In this document: positions 1 through 9,657 of the stretch, piece by piece | Layout of the letters: each line of letters starts with the position of its first letter | How positions within the stretch are numbered: the stretch's first letter is position 1 | DNA from: Tilletia caries | Taxonomy: Eukaryota > Basidiomycota > Exobasidiomycetes > Tilletiales > Tilletiaceae | NCBI GenBank assembly: GCA_032718865.1 | Contig: JALUTQ010000040.1 | Coordinates: 248,001 to 312,000 of the forward strand | Direction: 5' to 3' | Length of the DNA: 64,000 bases | The notes under the pieces: generated by a model | What the model was told of the DNA's origin: nothing | Seen by the model: the letters and a program-made list of their open reading frames with translations, nothing else | Databases searched by the model: none | Program-made: the position numbers and the translations under genes

Positions 1-366
1 GCGCGACATAGTATAGTCAAGTGAGACCTAGTCACCTAGCCACTATAAAAACTTATAGCTACTATTTCAGATATGCAAAATCCTGGCTAGCTTTTTGGTG
101 AAATGGTCACTATAGTGACTCGTAGTAACTCCCAGTAACTATGTCGGTCCAAATTACGATCACGTGAACTAGCGGCTACAGTGACTCCACGTGATCACCG
201 AGTCACGTCGCAGTCTGTGGCTTCTCACCTGAAACTTTTCACAGCGATCCTCGGTCTGCCAGAGTCCACAAGCTGCCACTCCCTGCCACTCTCTGTAGCT
301 CCATATCCCCTCTCACCGCAACCTCTCTCCCACTCTCTCGACTAGCCCAAGACTGGCATCAACGAC
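1..366. other. upstream region of the hAT gene, repeat-like
   Basis: No convincing gene. The first ~210 bases are rich in the word TAGTCAC/GTGACTA in both orientations (for example around 20-40, 108-125 and 175-210), as in the word-rich subterminal regions of other elements in this window. It may be the left subterminal region of the hAT element that starts coding at 367, but no terminal inverted repeat or target duplication can be fixed because the element may begin outside the window. Confidence 0.35.
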
Positions 367-3300
367 ATGACGAGCAACGAGCGGGCGCTGCCCCAGTTCG
401 TCACCCAGGCCGCAGCGCAACGCGAGGCCGCCGCCGAACCAGACCAACCAGAAGCAGAGCAGGACAATTCCACCGCCTCCGCCGCCATCGTGCCAGCAGA
501 GCAAGACCGGCGCTGCTTCGTCATCGCTTGCTCGTACCTATTCGGCGATCTCGCACTACTCCAGGCCGGTGAACAACTCGACGCGCTCTCCCTCGGTCCC
601 CTGCGCAGGAAGAACTTCGGCACTTTCCTGAGTGCACTTGACGAGGCCAAGTCGACTGATGGCTTGACGCCCACGTCCGATTGCTGGGCCATAATGGTGA
701 GTTCTTTCTTGCTCTTGCCATGGTCATTGCACTGTCGACTCACGTCTGATTGTCCCCCTCATTGTCTCTCAGCCTGCCTCCGCCACGCAAGACGGGGACA
801 AGCTCTGGGCCGCCTTTCAGGTGGAACTCACCGTCGACAACCAGCGGCGGCTCCTTAAGGCGTACAAGTCGGGGGCTTCCGAGTCGGGACTCGGTAAGCG
901 TCGGCGTCGGGCGCCGGGTAGCCTCTCCGACTATGCTACCGACGGAGAGGGGCGGTCATCCCGGCAGGACACGGCAGGCTCTGGCAGCGCCACGGCTATC
1001 CGACAAGCAAAGCAGCCACGCTACGTGGCCGCCCCGAAGGGCGCCCCCATCAGCACCGGCTCGGACGGCAACGAAACCGAGCGCCCCATTCCTCCTGGGC
1101 GCTCGAAGGGGAAGGGGAAGGCCGTCATCTCCAAGGTTCCGCCCAAGAAAACCCAGTCCTCGGCGAGCAAGACTGCCAACCCTTTGCTCTCCGACAAGCG
1201 ACGCGCTCTTACGGCGTCGGAGAAACGGATCATGGCCAAGGCCAGGACAGGGAAGGCTGGCTCGGACTCAGGCTCTCCCGGCGGCATGACCTCCGACGAT
1301 GAAGAACAGCTGCCCGGGACATCGACTCGCAACCGCACGGCCGGACAGACGGCCTCATCCAAGTCTGACGACGTCCAACAAGACAGGGGCTCGGAAGGCG
1401 ACGACGAGGAGGACGATCTCCCCGAGATGGAGAATCGGACTTCCACACGATTCTTCAAGTTCATCCAATCGAGCAAGAAGCCTAAGACTCGCCGGACCGG
1501 CGAGAAGTACGTCGGCACCGATGAGACATGGCAGTGTCGTCTCTGCGGCGGCCACTACACCGCCCATCCGGAGAACCGGTCCAACCTGGCGCTGCATCTC
1601 AATCAGAAGGTCAACGGCTCCTTCTGCAGCCGGCTCTTTGATCCCATCGACAAGTCGTTCGCCGGGGCCTTCCAGCGAATTCAGCCCGACACCGGCAAGG
1701 ACAAGTTAGGCTCGCCCGCCATGTCGTCTTTCTCGACTCCGTCTGTTCGGCCGGGTCGGGGTCAGCAAGGACTTGACGGTTGGATGAGCGCCCAGAAAGC
1801 TCAGGCGACGGATGCCAATATCACTGAGGTCTGCCGACTGGTACTCAAGTGGGTGGTCGCGTCGAACCAGCCCTTCACCGATCCCCAGAACCCTCACTTC
1901 AAGGAGATCATCCGGGCGATCAACCCTTCCCTCTCGCCGGCGCTCACCTCGGCTCGGACGGTTCGTCGCGATCTGGATGCCGCCCACAAGGAGATCCTTC
2001 AAGAAGCCGTTGGTCACGTCAAGCGCAACGGGCTAACGTTCAGCGTCTCGCACGACGGCTGGACGTCGCCCTCCCGGCGATACACCTTCCTCGCCTTTGT
2101 CATCAACTACGTGGATTCGGACTGGTCCTACAAGCAATTCCTGCTCAGCCTGACCGTCCTTCGGGGCCCACATACTGGGGCTGCTCTCGCGGGTCACCTC
2201 ATCCGCGTGCTTTCGGAGCACGGTCTGCTCGATCTGTGGTCAGGCATCCTGGTCGGCGACGCCGCCTTGGCAAACACCCGCATGTGTGACGCGCTCGAGT
2301 ACGAATTCTCCGACGCCAACAGCGACCTTCAAGCAGTGGTCGAACATCGCCGGGGCGATCACAACATCTTCTGCTTCAACCATGTGCTCAACCGAGGCAT
2401 GGTCGACTTCTACCGCGGAATGGGGCTCAAAGCCGACGAGAACGATACCGTCCTGCGCGCCTCCTCGGACAACCCGGACGAGGTTAAGCCCCCCCGCTGC
2501 CTCTGCTGACGCCGTCGAGGACTCCGATAACGAACCGCAGTCGGACGATGACGGGGTTTTGGAAGACGAGGTCGATGTCGCCGGGCACGGGGACGACAAC
2601 CAGCTTGCCCCAACTGGCCACGCGGTCAGAGTGGGCGAAGGGCTGAATGGGGGTCCGGAGAAGGGAGGAGCTCTCTCGGGCGAAGGGGTTGCGGACGATC
2701 CGGAAGCAGAGGAAGCCCTCAAGTTGTTTGAGGACGTACGCTGCAAGTTGCCGACGGTGGCGGAAGAGGATGATACCGATGCCCAGTGTTGAACGTACTA
2801 TTGGAGTATGGAGTATTCCTATATACTATAGTATATATACTATTTGCAAAAACATACTATATACTATCGGGTCCCGGGAGATTTTTTTGGAAAACATACT
2901 ATATACTATTTCAAAATCTGGCGGAGATTATAGTATACTATAGTACCAATTTTGGTTCGAGACCCCGAGCACGTCGTCTCAAAGTCTATAGTATATCTAT
3001 AGTATACTATACTCCCTGCAAATTGTACTATACTCCTACGATAGTACAAATTAGTACTATAGTATACATATACTCATCAGTATACTATACTACCTGCCAA
3101 TTATACTATACTTCTACGATAGTACATGGTAGGACTATAGTATGCATATACTATTACTATAGTACTACTATAGTATATTATTTTTGCCTGGATTGCGTTT
3201 GAGAAGGAAGTATTTAAGTATTACAATACTACTATAGTATGATGGAAAATTTGCGCATACTATAGTAGTATTATCATAATACTATAATACTACCCCTTTT

Positions 3301-3568
3301 TGGCCTTGGAGTATAGTAGTATTATAGGAAATACTACCATACTATCCTATCCTATATACTACCTTCGCACTCCCGACGACCAAAGGTAGTATGGAGTATA
3401 CTACCCGAGCCCCTGAAAACAGTATACTATAGTATGTTGTTCAACACTGCCGATGCCGATGACGGAGCCGCCGATCAAGGCAACGACCAGGGCGATGGAG
3501 GAGGGCTAGGGGACGACGACGATGATGAGGACCTTGCCGACCCTCTCAACAAGATCGCTCGCCTTTGA
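367..3568 (+). pseudogene. hAT-family transposase, frameshifted and interrupted by a MITE
   Basis: Exon 1 is 367-696; a 76-bp phase-0 intron (697-772, GTGAGT...TCTCAG) joins it to a long second exon. The protein has a basic/acidic low-complexity N-terminus, a BED-type zinc finger (WQCRLCGGHY ... LALHLNQ, about 1530-1640), then hAT core signatures: DGWTSPSRRYTF (~2054), a GDAALANTRM segment (~2258) and CFNHVLNRG (~2372). Reading is lost at a run of seven C (2489-2495); dropping one C restores an acidic frame to 2783. There a 666-bp MITE is inserted; beyond it the same frame resumes at 3450 and ends at TGA 3566-3568 after NKIARL. No hATC dimerisation domain follows, so the gene is also C-terminally truncated. 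The C-run shift could be a sequencing error; the MITE and the missing C-terminus are not. Transposases of this family cut and paste DNA with 8-bp duplications. Confidence 0.85.
2784..3449. mobile_element. hAT-type MITE (CAGTG family, TATAGTA-rich) inside the hAT gene
   Basis: A 666-bp AT-rich non-coding insert with perfect 11-bp terminal inverted repeats CAGTGTTGAAC (2784-2794) and GTTCAACACTG (3439-3449). It is flanked by a perfect 8-bp target duplication CCGATGCC (2776-2783 and 3450-3457), the length expected of hAT transposition. Removing the element and one duplication restores the open frame of the surrounding hAT gene. The body is built almost wholly from ACTATAGTA / TATAGTATAC words in both orientations. 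Short open frames through it are shadows. Confidence 0.93.
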
Positions 3569-3674
3569 GCAGAAATCATACCCCATGTCGAAGTGCATAC
3601 AGTGTGCATTTGGCAAGATGTACTCATGCATTTCATGAATCTTCTATCTTCCGCGTTATGAACACCTGTAGGGC

Positions 3675-4783
3675 ATGGTTATGGCTGTCATACAGGAGGA
3701 TCAAAAGGAGACAATCAGCGGAGAATGGGAGAATTGGCTGGTCGAAGTCTCAATCAACAGCACCGGACACCTCTTTTCCGCGCAGACAAAGCTGAAGAAC
3801 GAGCAAGTTTACGACGATTTCATCGAGGCTGTGCTCTCGACACAAAAACGGGCCGCAACTATCTTGGTGAAGGAAAAGGAGCGACTACTTGGCGCCTCAT
3901 TTGCAGCTGCTCCTTCCAGAAAGGATGAGGTTCGAATCAAAGGCATACAAGAACTTCAGCATGTTTCCGAACAGGTCAAGCAATACGACCGTCAAATCGT
4001 CAAAAGATGGATCTGCGACTCCTCCGACTGTCACCTTCGTACGAAAGCACATCCAGCTTGCTACATTCACCCCAGAAACCCGAGCCTACATGTCAACCTC
4101 AAATGCGCTCATCGATTCAGCTGGGCGGCGGCTTTGGCAGAAGGCTCCGATGGGGTGACAGTAGACTTCCCCCCTGCCTCGGACATCTTTATGCCCAGAA
4201 GTACGAGTACCACACAGCAGGCGACGTTCGTCAAGGAGAACGCTGACGAGATTGTGGTAGATGCTCATGACGATGAAGAGGGAGATGGAGGTGGAAGTGG
4301 TGGCATCAACTCAGTCAAAGGCAAGGAACGAGCTCAACCACGCCGAAAACCTCTGCATCCACTCTCAAAGGCGGGAAAAGCGTCGAAGACAGCATCGATC
4401 TCGACGAATGGTACGAGGAGAAGACGAAGCAGGCCATGGATAACAAGGACCTACTGCCGAACGTTGGACCAGACATGGACTTGGAGACTTGGATCACGGA
4501 GTGTTCGGCTTCGGGGCGACTCGCATCAATCCTACGGGATGCAGGCTATGGTGCCGCAGGCGAGCTTGTGCATCTCGAGAACGATGCCGAGATACTGAAG
4601 GATCTGGAGATCGAAAAGGCGGTTAAACATCAATTTGCGGCAGCGATGAAGCGATGGCGACTCAAGTCCATCACTGCAACCCAACCCATTCGGATCAAGA
4701 CCGAGCCGTCAAAGGACGTAGCAAACACAACATCAGCAAACCGCGATGGCGCTTTGAGAGCATCGCAGCGTGCATCGGCATGA
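3675..4783 (+). pseudogene. uncharacterised protein with Cys/His patch and SAM-like tail, one frameshift
   Basis: A coding stretch opens near 3675; the likely exon start is just after CATACAG at 3690-3696, so the first codons may belong to an intron. It has a charged N-terminal part, a Cys/His patch (WICDSSDCHLRTKAHPACY, about 4008-4065), an acidic Gly/Asp-rich linker (~4255-4310), then a C-terminal part in another frame (SIDLDEWYEEKTKQ from ~4391) with a SAM-like helical pattern (LETWITECSASGRLASIL ... GYGAAGELVHL, ~4480-4575) and stop at 4781-4783. No intron signal lies between the halves, so the change near 4325-4370 looks like a 1-2 bp indel. I do not recognise the family. It follows the truncated hAT gene directly and may be a fragment carried by another element. 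Confidence 0.55.
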
Positions 4784-5104
4784 GCGGACTTTATATGCAC
4801 GCATTGGCCTATCAATTTCCCATTTTTCAGGGCCCTACTCCCTAGACCTATAGGCTATACCTTCTCCACTCTCAAATCTCTCATGCAGAATGCGGTTGAA
4901 CCAGGTTACCACGCTCCTCTTTTCTCATCAGTATCTTTTACGGCCGTCGCCCGTCGGATGTCTCTGTTGCTTCTTTTCTCTGACTCTTGACTCTTGAGCT
5001 TTCCATAAAAAAATCCGACAACAGAAGAGTGCATTTTGCATTCAAACACAAACACGCTCAAGAGCCAAGGTTCCTGAATGCCATCCGAGCTTCGTTGCCT
5101 ACAG

Positions 5105-6148
5105 CTACACATATCCGCTGTTACGAAAGTATGCCCTGGCATGCTCGGGTTCGACAGCTTTGTACGTGGCCTGGATGATATCGGCTCTGGTCGTCAAGGC
5201 GTTGCGTTGAACATATCGTTTGATGGAGTTGAAGGCTGTCTCGATTGGGTTGAGATCCGGAGAGTAGGGGGAAAGGAACTCCAGAACGCATCCTGATCGA
5301 GCAAAACTGAGTCAAAAACAGTGTACAAGGCATAGTGTCGCAGAGCACTGAAGAACGTATTGCTCACCTTTGGCCTCGACCTTCTCCCGAGTAATTGTTG
5401 CCTTGTGAATGTTGCAATTGTCCAATACCAATACGGAACGAGGGCCAGGAAATGGGTTCATCTCCGGGAGCAGGAAATGCTCCACCCAGTAAGTGAACAT
5501 GTCACCATCGACTGCACCGTCCACGCACCAAGCGGCAAGAATGCTATTATGATCGATTGCAGGCAGCACGCTGAGACCGCCCGTTCTCCTGAAGTCTTGA
5601 CGAACCTCGGCTCTTTTTCCTGTCTCTGCCCAGCCCATCGAGCGGTTGGCGTTCCTCTGATCGAAATGCGTTTCGTCCGCAAAAACGAGCTGCTGTGGAA
5701 GGTACTGCCCCATGTGGAGGGTGTAGTCGATCCGCAGATCTTCGTCTTGCTGCGTTGCGGTCTTCGTGAGTTTCTTGTGAGAAAGGCCGTCTTGCTTGAG
5801 CCAGTCGCTGATTGTGCTCTTATCGACCAAGATGCCGAAGTGATGGTTGAGCATATCGACAGCCTCGCGAAGGTACATTGATGGTCGATGCTGAAAGCGT
5901 GCTTCCGGTGATGCCTTTGCCTTGGTGCCAGTGGACTTCTTGCGCTCCGTGATCTGCCCGGTCTCTCTGTAGATCTTCAGCTCCTTGTATAGCTGTGAAC
6001 GACTAATGTGACCAGTAGCAATGGCCGCGTCGATGGTCAAGTTGCCGAGGTCAACTTGCTGTATAATGTATAGCTTGAGTGCGTCGGGAACGGGCGCTCG
6101 AACCGTAGCCTTGGCTTGAGCGGAATGGAGGTCTGTTGTCCTTGCCAT
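5105..6148 (-). CDS. Tc1/mariner-like (IS630-type) transposase
   Basis: Complement of join(5105..5292, 5368..6148): ATG at 6148, a 75-bp phase-1 intron (5293-5367, GTGAGC...GATCAG), stop at 5105. This gives 322 residues, the usual size for DDE transposases of this type. The N-terminal half is a helix-turn-helix region (DAAIATGHISRSQLYKELKI) followed by a region with the rule-like DWLKQDGLSHKKL. Catalytic residues are visible: first Asp in FADETHF, second Asp in LVLDNCNIHK, and Glu in YSPDLNPIE just after the intron. The protein cuts and rejoins the element ends at TA sites. No premature stop or frameshift is seen, so the gene could be functional, but I could not find matching terminal inverted repeats around it. 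Confidence 0.85.
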
Positions 6149-6552
6149 TTTGAAGACGACGTGTCAACGTGTGATTCTATCATAAAGATGAAAAGATCAA
6201 AAGAGAAAGTCAGCAATATGGGTCAGGAGAGCAGTACACAGTTCATTCCAGAGATTCGTACCTCCAGGGTCCAGCCCTCCAGATTTGCTGCCGAGTCTCA
6301 AGCACAGAGTGAAGCAATTGGCATTGGCAGCTGTCGATCCTGCTGTACTTGTGGATGGTGAGGATAATGGTAGCTACGATTGCCTGTCGGCTGTTGCTTC
6401 TATAGATGCTGAGCGCTGAGCGTTGAGTGTTGTTGAGTGAGTGGGTGTGTGAGTTGTGGTGGATGGGGTTGATTTCTCTCAGGGAGTCTCAAAACTGGAG
6501 TCTCACACACTATGAAACTCTCGCGCTGAGTCCGCCAAATCTCAAACATTCA
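6149..6552. other. no gene seen
   Basis: Flank between the Tc1/IS630 gene and the next repeat. It holds GAGTGTTG/GAGTGAGT-like low-complexity sequence around 6410-6460 and no recognisable open frame or RNA gene. Part of it is probably the 5' region and outer end of the transposon encoding the 5105-6148 gene. Confidence 0.4.
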
Positions 6553-6738
6553 ACAACTCGCTGTAAGATATCCAGACCAAGTATTAGGCAACATCAAGGC
6601 AAGCCTGTATCTTACCACTTCCAACTGCCTGTTCAAATTTCATAAGCTCACGGCCAAAGAAGTCTGGGGAACACTCTGGCTCAAAAGCCAGGCCGGTGGG
6701 ATATTTATTCTGTACTCCAGAGAATCCCATGGAATGTA
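6553..6738 (+). repeat. dispersed repeat, second copy inverted at 49085-49265
   Basis: About 150 bp match the reverse complement of 49085-49265: both contain AAGATATCCAGACC, then a TTAGGCAACATCA-like stretch, then an almost identical ~50-bp core (AGTCTGGGGAACACTCTGGC and onward to CCGGTGG). The far copy lies inside the Tc1 element at 48968-51732. The right edge here is the TA into which the 955-bp element at 6739 has inserted. Class unknown. Confidence 0.6.
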
Positions 6739-7693
6739 CAGTAGGGTGCAATAAGTTTGTACCAAAACAATTTTGAGAACATTTCATAACACCTTCGCTC
6801 CTTGACAAGATACACAACCACATAACAAAACACACATGAAACTGGTATCCAGCGATTCCTTGTGTTGTACTTTACTCAAAAGTGCCCCAGTCACGATCGC
6901 TGGGCCGCAGACTGGCTACGTTACCTTGCTCATAAATCATAAGTTCATATCACAGTGCCCAGATTTCTCTTGACCACAGCACCTTCCACAGAGCACCTAC
7001 TGGCAATGTTAGAGGCTTTAATGGTAGATCCTATCCTCTCCTAAAAGTCTCTCACTTTGCGATCTGGGCCTTCGCAAGGTGGCTGGCGGTTGACAGCCAA
7101 GTGAAGTTTCAGCCATGTAAATCGGATCGGAGTCAAAAATTGCATAGGCGTCTAGGAAGGTCGTAACTGGCACTACAGACACAGGACTCGGCCAGAGTAT
7201 GGCAATGCTACATACCTTTGACTTCTGTAAGGACCGTAGGAAGTTTTTGAGGTACCATATCGAGCTCCCCAAGGTAAGAATATTTATTCGATGTTGGCTC
7301 TTTGCCCTCCTTGTTTTCACACGGCTGCCATTTCAAGGCCCAGACTAAGATCGCATTTCTCAAGAGAGCAATATTGAAGATAATATGTAGGTCTTTCTAT
7401 TTTATCAGAGCCGCAGCTCATGCTTTTCGAGTGGGAGCGGTGGAAACTCGGATGTATGGTGCAGGTGATGAATATCCCTGCCTCTTGCGGTAAATGCGAT
7501 AGACAAGTCAATATTTACGATATCTTACCTATCGCACGCGGAACGCGTTCCTGCTGCTCTCCTCTTCCGAACTGTTTGATCTCCTTAGCAGCCAATTGTA
7601 GCGAAGCAATACATTCATAAGGACGACGTGTAAAAATTGGTGTTGTGAAATGGTCGAATTTGGGTTTTGGTACAAACTTATTGCACGCTACTG
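6739..7693. mobile_element. non-autonomous Tc1/mariner-like element, TA target
   Basis: A 955-bp segment bounded by 30-bp terminal inverted repeats beginning CAGTAGGGTGCAATAAGTTT (6739-6768 and complement of 7664-7693, one mismatch). TA dinucleotides flank both ends (6737-6738, 7694-7695), as for Tc1/mariner insertion. No transposase motif (DDE/D, helix-turn-helix) can be read on either strand; the small open frames (for example 7018-7320 on the minus strand) match nothing I know. It is best called a defective or MITE-like derivative moved by a transposase encoded elsewhere. Confidence 0.85.
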
Positions 7694-7789
7694 TACAGAC
7701 ATCAACTCCGTGCTCCGAGAAATTTCCTGACATAATCAAAAGTCAAGCGCCAGCTCCGAGCTCCGGCAACGTTGAGGTAACCTCATGAA

Positions 7790-7847
7790 GAAGGCTTGGC
7801 TCCGACTATAGACGCGCCTTTTTTTTTGGCGTGGTCGTAGTCGTAGG
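7790..7847 (+). repeat. left-end fragment of the CAGGG/ACTATAGTCG MITE family
   Basis: The stretch GGCTTGGCTCCGACTATAG... followed by a T-run and GGCGTGGTCGTAGTCGTAGG parallels the left end of the full-length MITE at 52426 (CAGGGTTCGGCTCCGACTATAG, T-run, GGCATAGTCATAGTCGTAG). It breaks off at ~7847 where a different CAGTATACT-rich sequence begins. The matching inner part of the same family reappears at 8987-9157, so these may be two halves of one MITE split by about 1.1 kb of later insertions. Confidence 0.6.
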
Positions 7848-8303
7848 CAGTGTTTCGAAGTATACTTGAAAGACCAAAACTTTTTTCAAAACATACTACA
7901 GTATACGATTTTTTTGGTCCGGAAGGTCTGGGTACTGCGACAGTGCGGTAAAGGTAGTAATGTTTCCTTCAAGTATACTGCCAAAGTATTGTAAGAATTT
8001 CAGGTAGTTTCAGCTAACTGCAGTACCACTGCAGTGATACTTGTCAAAGAAAACATAATTCAAGTATACGAAGTGTAGTACTGCAGTATGTCCACATCAC
8101 ATTTTACGGGGAAATAGGTCACAAAACATACTGCAGGATAATTTCAGTATACCGCAGTAGCTCAAGCCAGTATCCTTTTATCATGCTGCAACATACAAAA
8201 AGGAGGTTTACGGCATTGCGCTTCTTTTACATGCTGCAATATGATGCAGTATACTGCATTTTCCTTTGTAAAACTAATACTGCAACAGTACTTGGGAAAC
8301 CTG
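7848..8303. repeat. CAGTATAC-rich MITE-like block
   Basis: Non-coding block rich in CAGTATACT / AGTATACTG words in both orientations. Its edges form an imperfect inverted repeat (CAGTGTTTCGAAGTA at 7848 against the complement of TACTTGGGAAACCTG ending at 8303). No target duplication matches (GTCGTAGG on the left, CAGACGCG on the right), so the exact boundaries are tentative. It sits between two fragments of another MITE family and is probably a nested insertion. Confidence 0.4.
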
Positions 8304-8986
8304 CAGACGCGACTCAGACGCAACTCAAACGCTATAACTTTGAGCACTGTTTGAGTCGCGTCTGCCCATACAGTTTTTTGTCGCGTCCGCCGACGCGTTG
8401 AGCAAAGATTAAGCGTTGACGGACGTGACTCCAACTCGCCTCGAGCGCCTTAAACATAAATCATTGCAAAAACATAAAAAAAAATTGATTCTGTCTGTGT
8501 GACTGGAACCAGGGACCTGAAGCCTGAAGCCTGAAGGTGATAATCCCCCGTGGTGTGCTACCGCTGGACGACGGTAGCATTTAACCACGCAAAAGACTTC
8601 CACCACACATATATATACCATGCAAACATTCACTTGAACGACCGACCTCAACGCTTACCCACGCGCAATCTGCGCAACACAGTTAGCTTGTACAATAGGA
8701 GTGCTCAGGGAAGGCTGAAGAGTGAGCGGTTTGCTGGAGTCAAAAAAAAAGTCAATTTCATGGAGAGACGCGTTCGAGTCGCGTCCCAGTCGCGTTAACG
8801 CAGACTTCAAATCTTTGAGAAATGATCCAAAAAATTAAATTTATTTTAGACGCGTCTGTGCAGCGTCTCGAGTCTGCCCAACGCGTCTGAGCAGCGTTTG
8901 TGTCGCCCGAGCAGCGTCTGTGGCACGTCTCTGTCGCGTATGCAAATTTCCTGAGAGTCAAACTATGCTCCTATTATTCAAAAATA
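8304..8986. repeat. GACGCGTCTGAGCAGCG-word repeat block with a central Pol III-like segment
   Basis: The two flanks (8304-8440 and ~8760-8950) are rich in ACGCGACTCAG / GACGCGTCTG / GCAGCGTCTG words in both orientations, again the style of a word-saturated MITE. The middle (about 8475-8580, minus strand) has a tRNA-like A-box (TCGTCCAGCGG), a B-box-like GGTTCCAGTC and then a T-run (nine A on the plus strand at 8476-8484). It does not fold as a proper tRNA. No protein gene is seen. Confidence 0.4.
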
Positions 8987-9157
8987 TTAGTCACACTATG
9001 AGTGGCTCTTTGCGTTCATGGGCTATGAATGTCATAACCTGACTATAGCGGTGGCGGTCGGGCCTGCAGCTATAGTCGCAACTCCAATCTGTAATCACAC
9101 CATGACATATTATAGTCGGACTATAGCGACATCGAGTGCTGCGACTATAGCCTTGAC
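8987..9157 (+). repeat. internal fragment of the CAGGG/ACTATAGTCG MITE family
   Basis: Collinear and strongly similar to 52765-52935 of the full-length copy: both share TCACACTATG..GGCT, then CTGACTATAGCGGTGGCGGT, CGGGCCTGC.GCTATAGTCG, and CTGCGACTATAGCCTTGAC at the end. It stops at 9157 next to GGAGC-rich sequence, so it is truncated. No terminal repeats are present here. Confidence 0.75.
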
Positions 9158-9164
9158 TAGATGG

Positions 9165-9430
9165 ACCTCGAAACCGGCACGGAGCTGAAATTCCCGAAGT
9201 CCAGGGAGTCCAGGATCTGCTCCGGATGGAGACGGAGTGCGGAGCGCTCCGACAGAGTTTTGGAGCTTGGGTATTCTCCCCGGAGCAAATCTGGCGGAGA
9301 CTGGGTTTGTTTAACGGAGCACGGAGCAAATTTTGGAAAGGCATCTAAAATCCCACGGAGCAAGGAGCAAATTCTTCAAAGCTGCTCAGCTCCGCGGAGT
9401 CCGCTAGAGCAACCCCGGAGCCTATTATGG
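9165..9430. repeat. fragment of the CGGAGCACGGAGT-word MITE family
   Basis: GC-rich block built from CGGAGC / CACGGAGC / CTCCGCGGAG words, the same vocabulary as the full-length TAAGG-type MITEs at 19157-19851 and 56511-57234. No TAAGG terminal repeat or 8-bp duplication is visible at its edges, so it is a fragment or a diverged relative. Confidence 0.55.
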
Positions 9431-9657
9431 GTCACATGACGTCATCATAAACCAAAACATATCATTCGTGTAGCCGAGAGAGGTCGCTTTCACCCCGTAA
9501 TGCCTCAATACATCACAAGTCGGCATGTGAAGAGTAAAATCAATGTCAAGACCTTATGTTCATCTGGGCCACGTCGGACCACGCCCAAATCGGGCGGACC
9601 ACCGTGGTCCAAACGCATTTCCGCAACTTCTCTTCCTTTTCCACCGCAAAGAAGCTA
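9431..9657. other. no gene seen
   Basis: Short non-coding spacer between the GGAGC block and the Tc1-like element. It contains an inverted repeat GGACCACG ... CGTGGTCC (about 9577-9611), which could form a hairpin but fits no known RNA. Confidence 0.35.

Noticed and set aside
2786..3202. Tyr/Ile-rich open frames within the MITE
   Set aside because: They translate the TATAGTA word array and disappear when the MITE is defined by its TIR and TSD.
4843..6500. Terminal inverted repeats for the Tc1/IS630 gene at 5105-6148
   Set aside because: CAGGGCCCTACTCCC (left) and CAGGGAGTCTCAAAAC (right) were tested but are not inverted matches of each other.
7848..8303. A clean hAT MITE with TSD
   Set aside because: The ends form only an imperfect inverted repeat and the 8-bp flanks GTCGTAGG and CAGACGCG do not match.
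8500..8580. A functional tRNA gene
   Set aside because: A- and B-box-like words exist but the D, anticodon and T stems do not pair and no acceptor stem forms.
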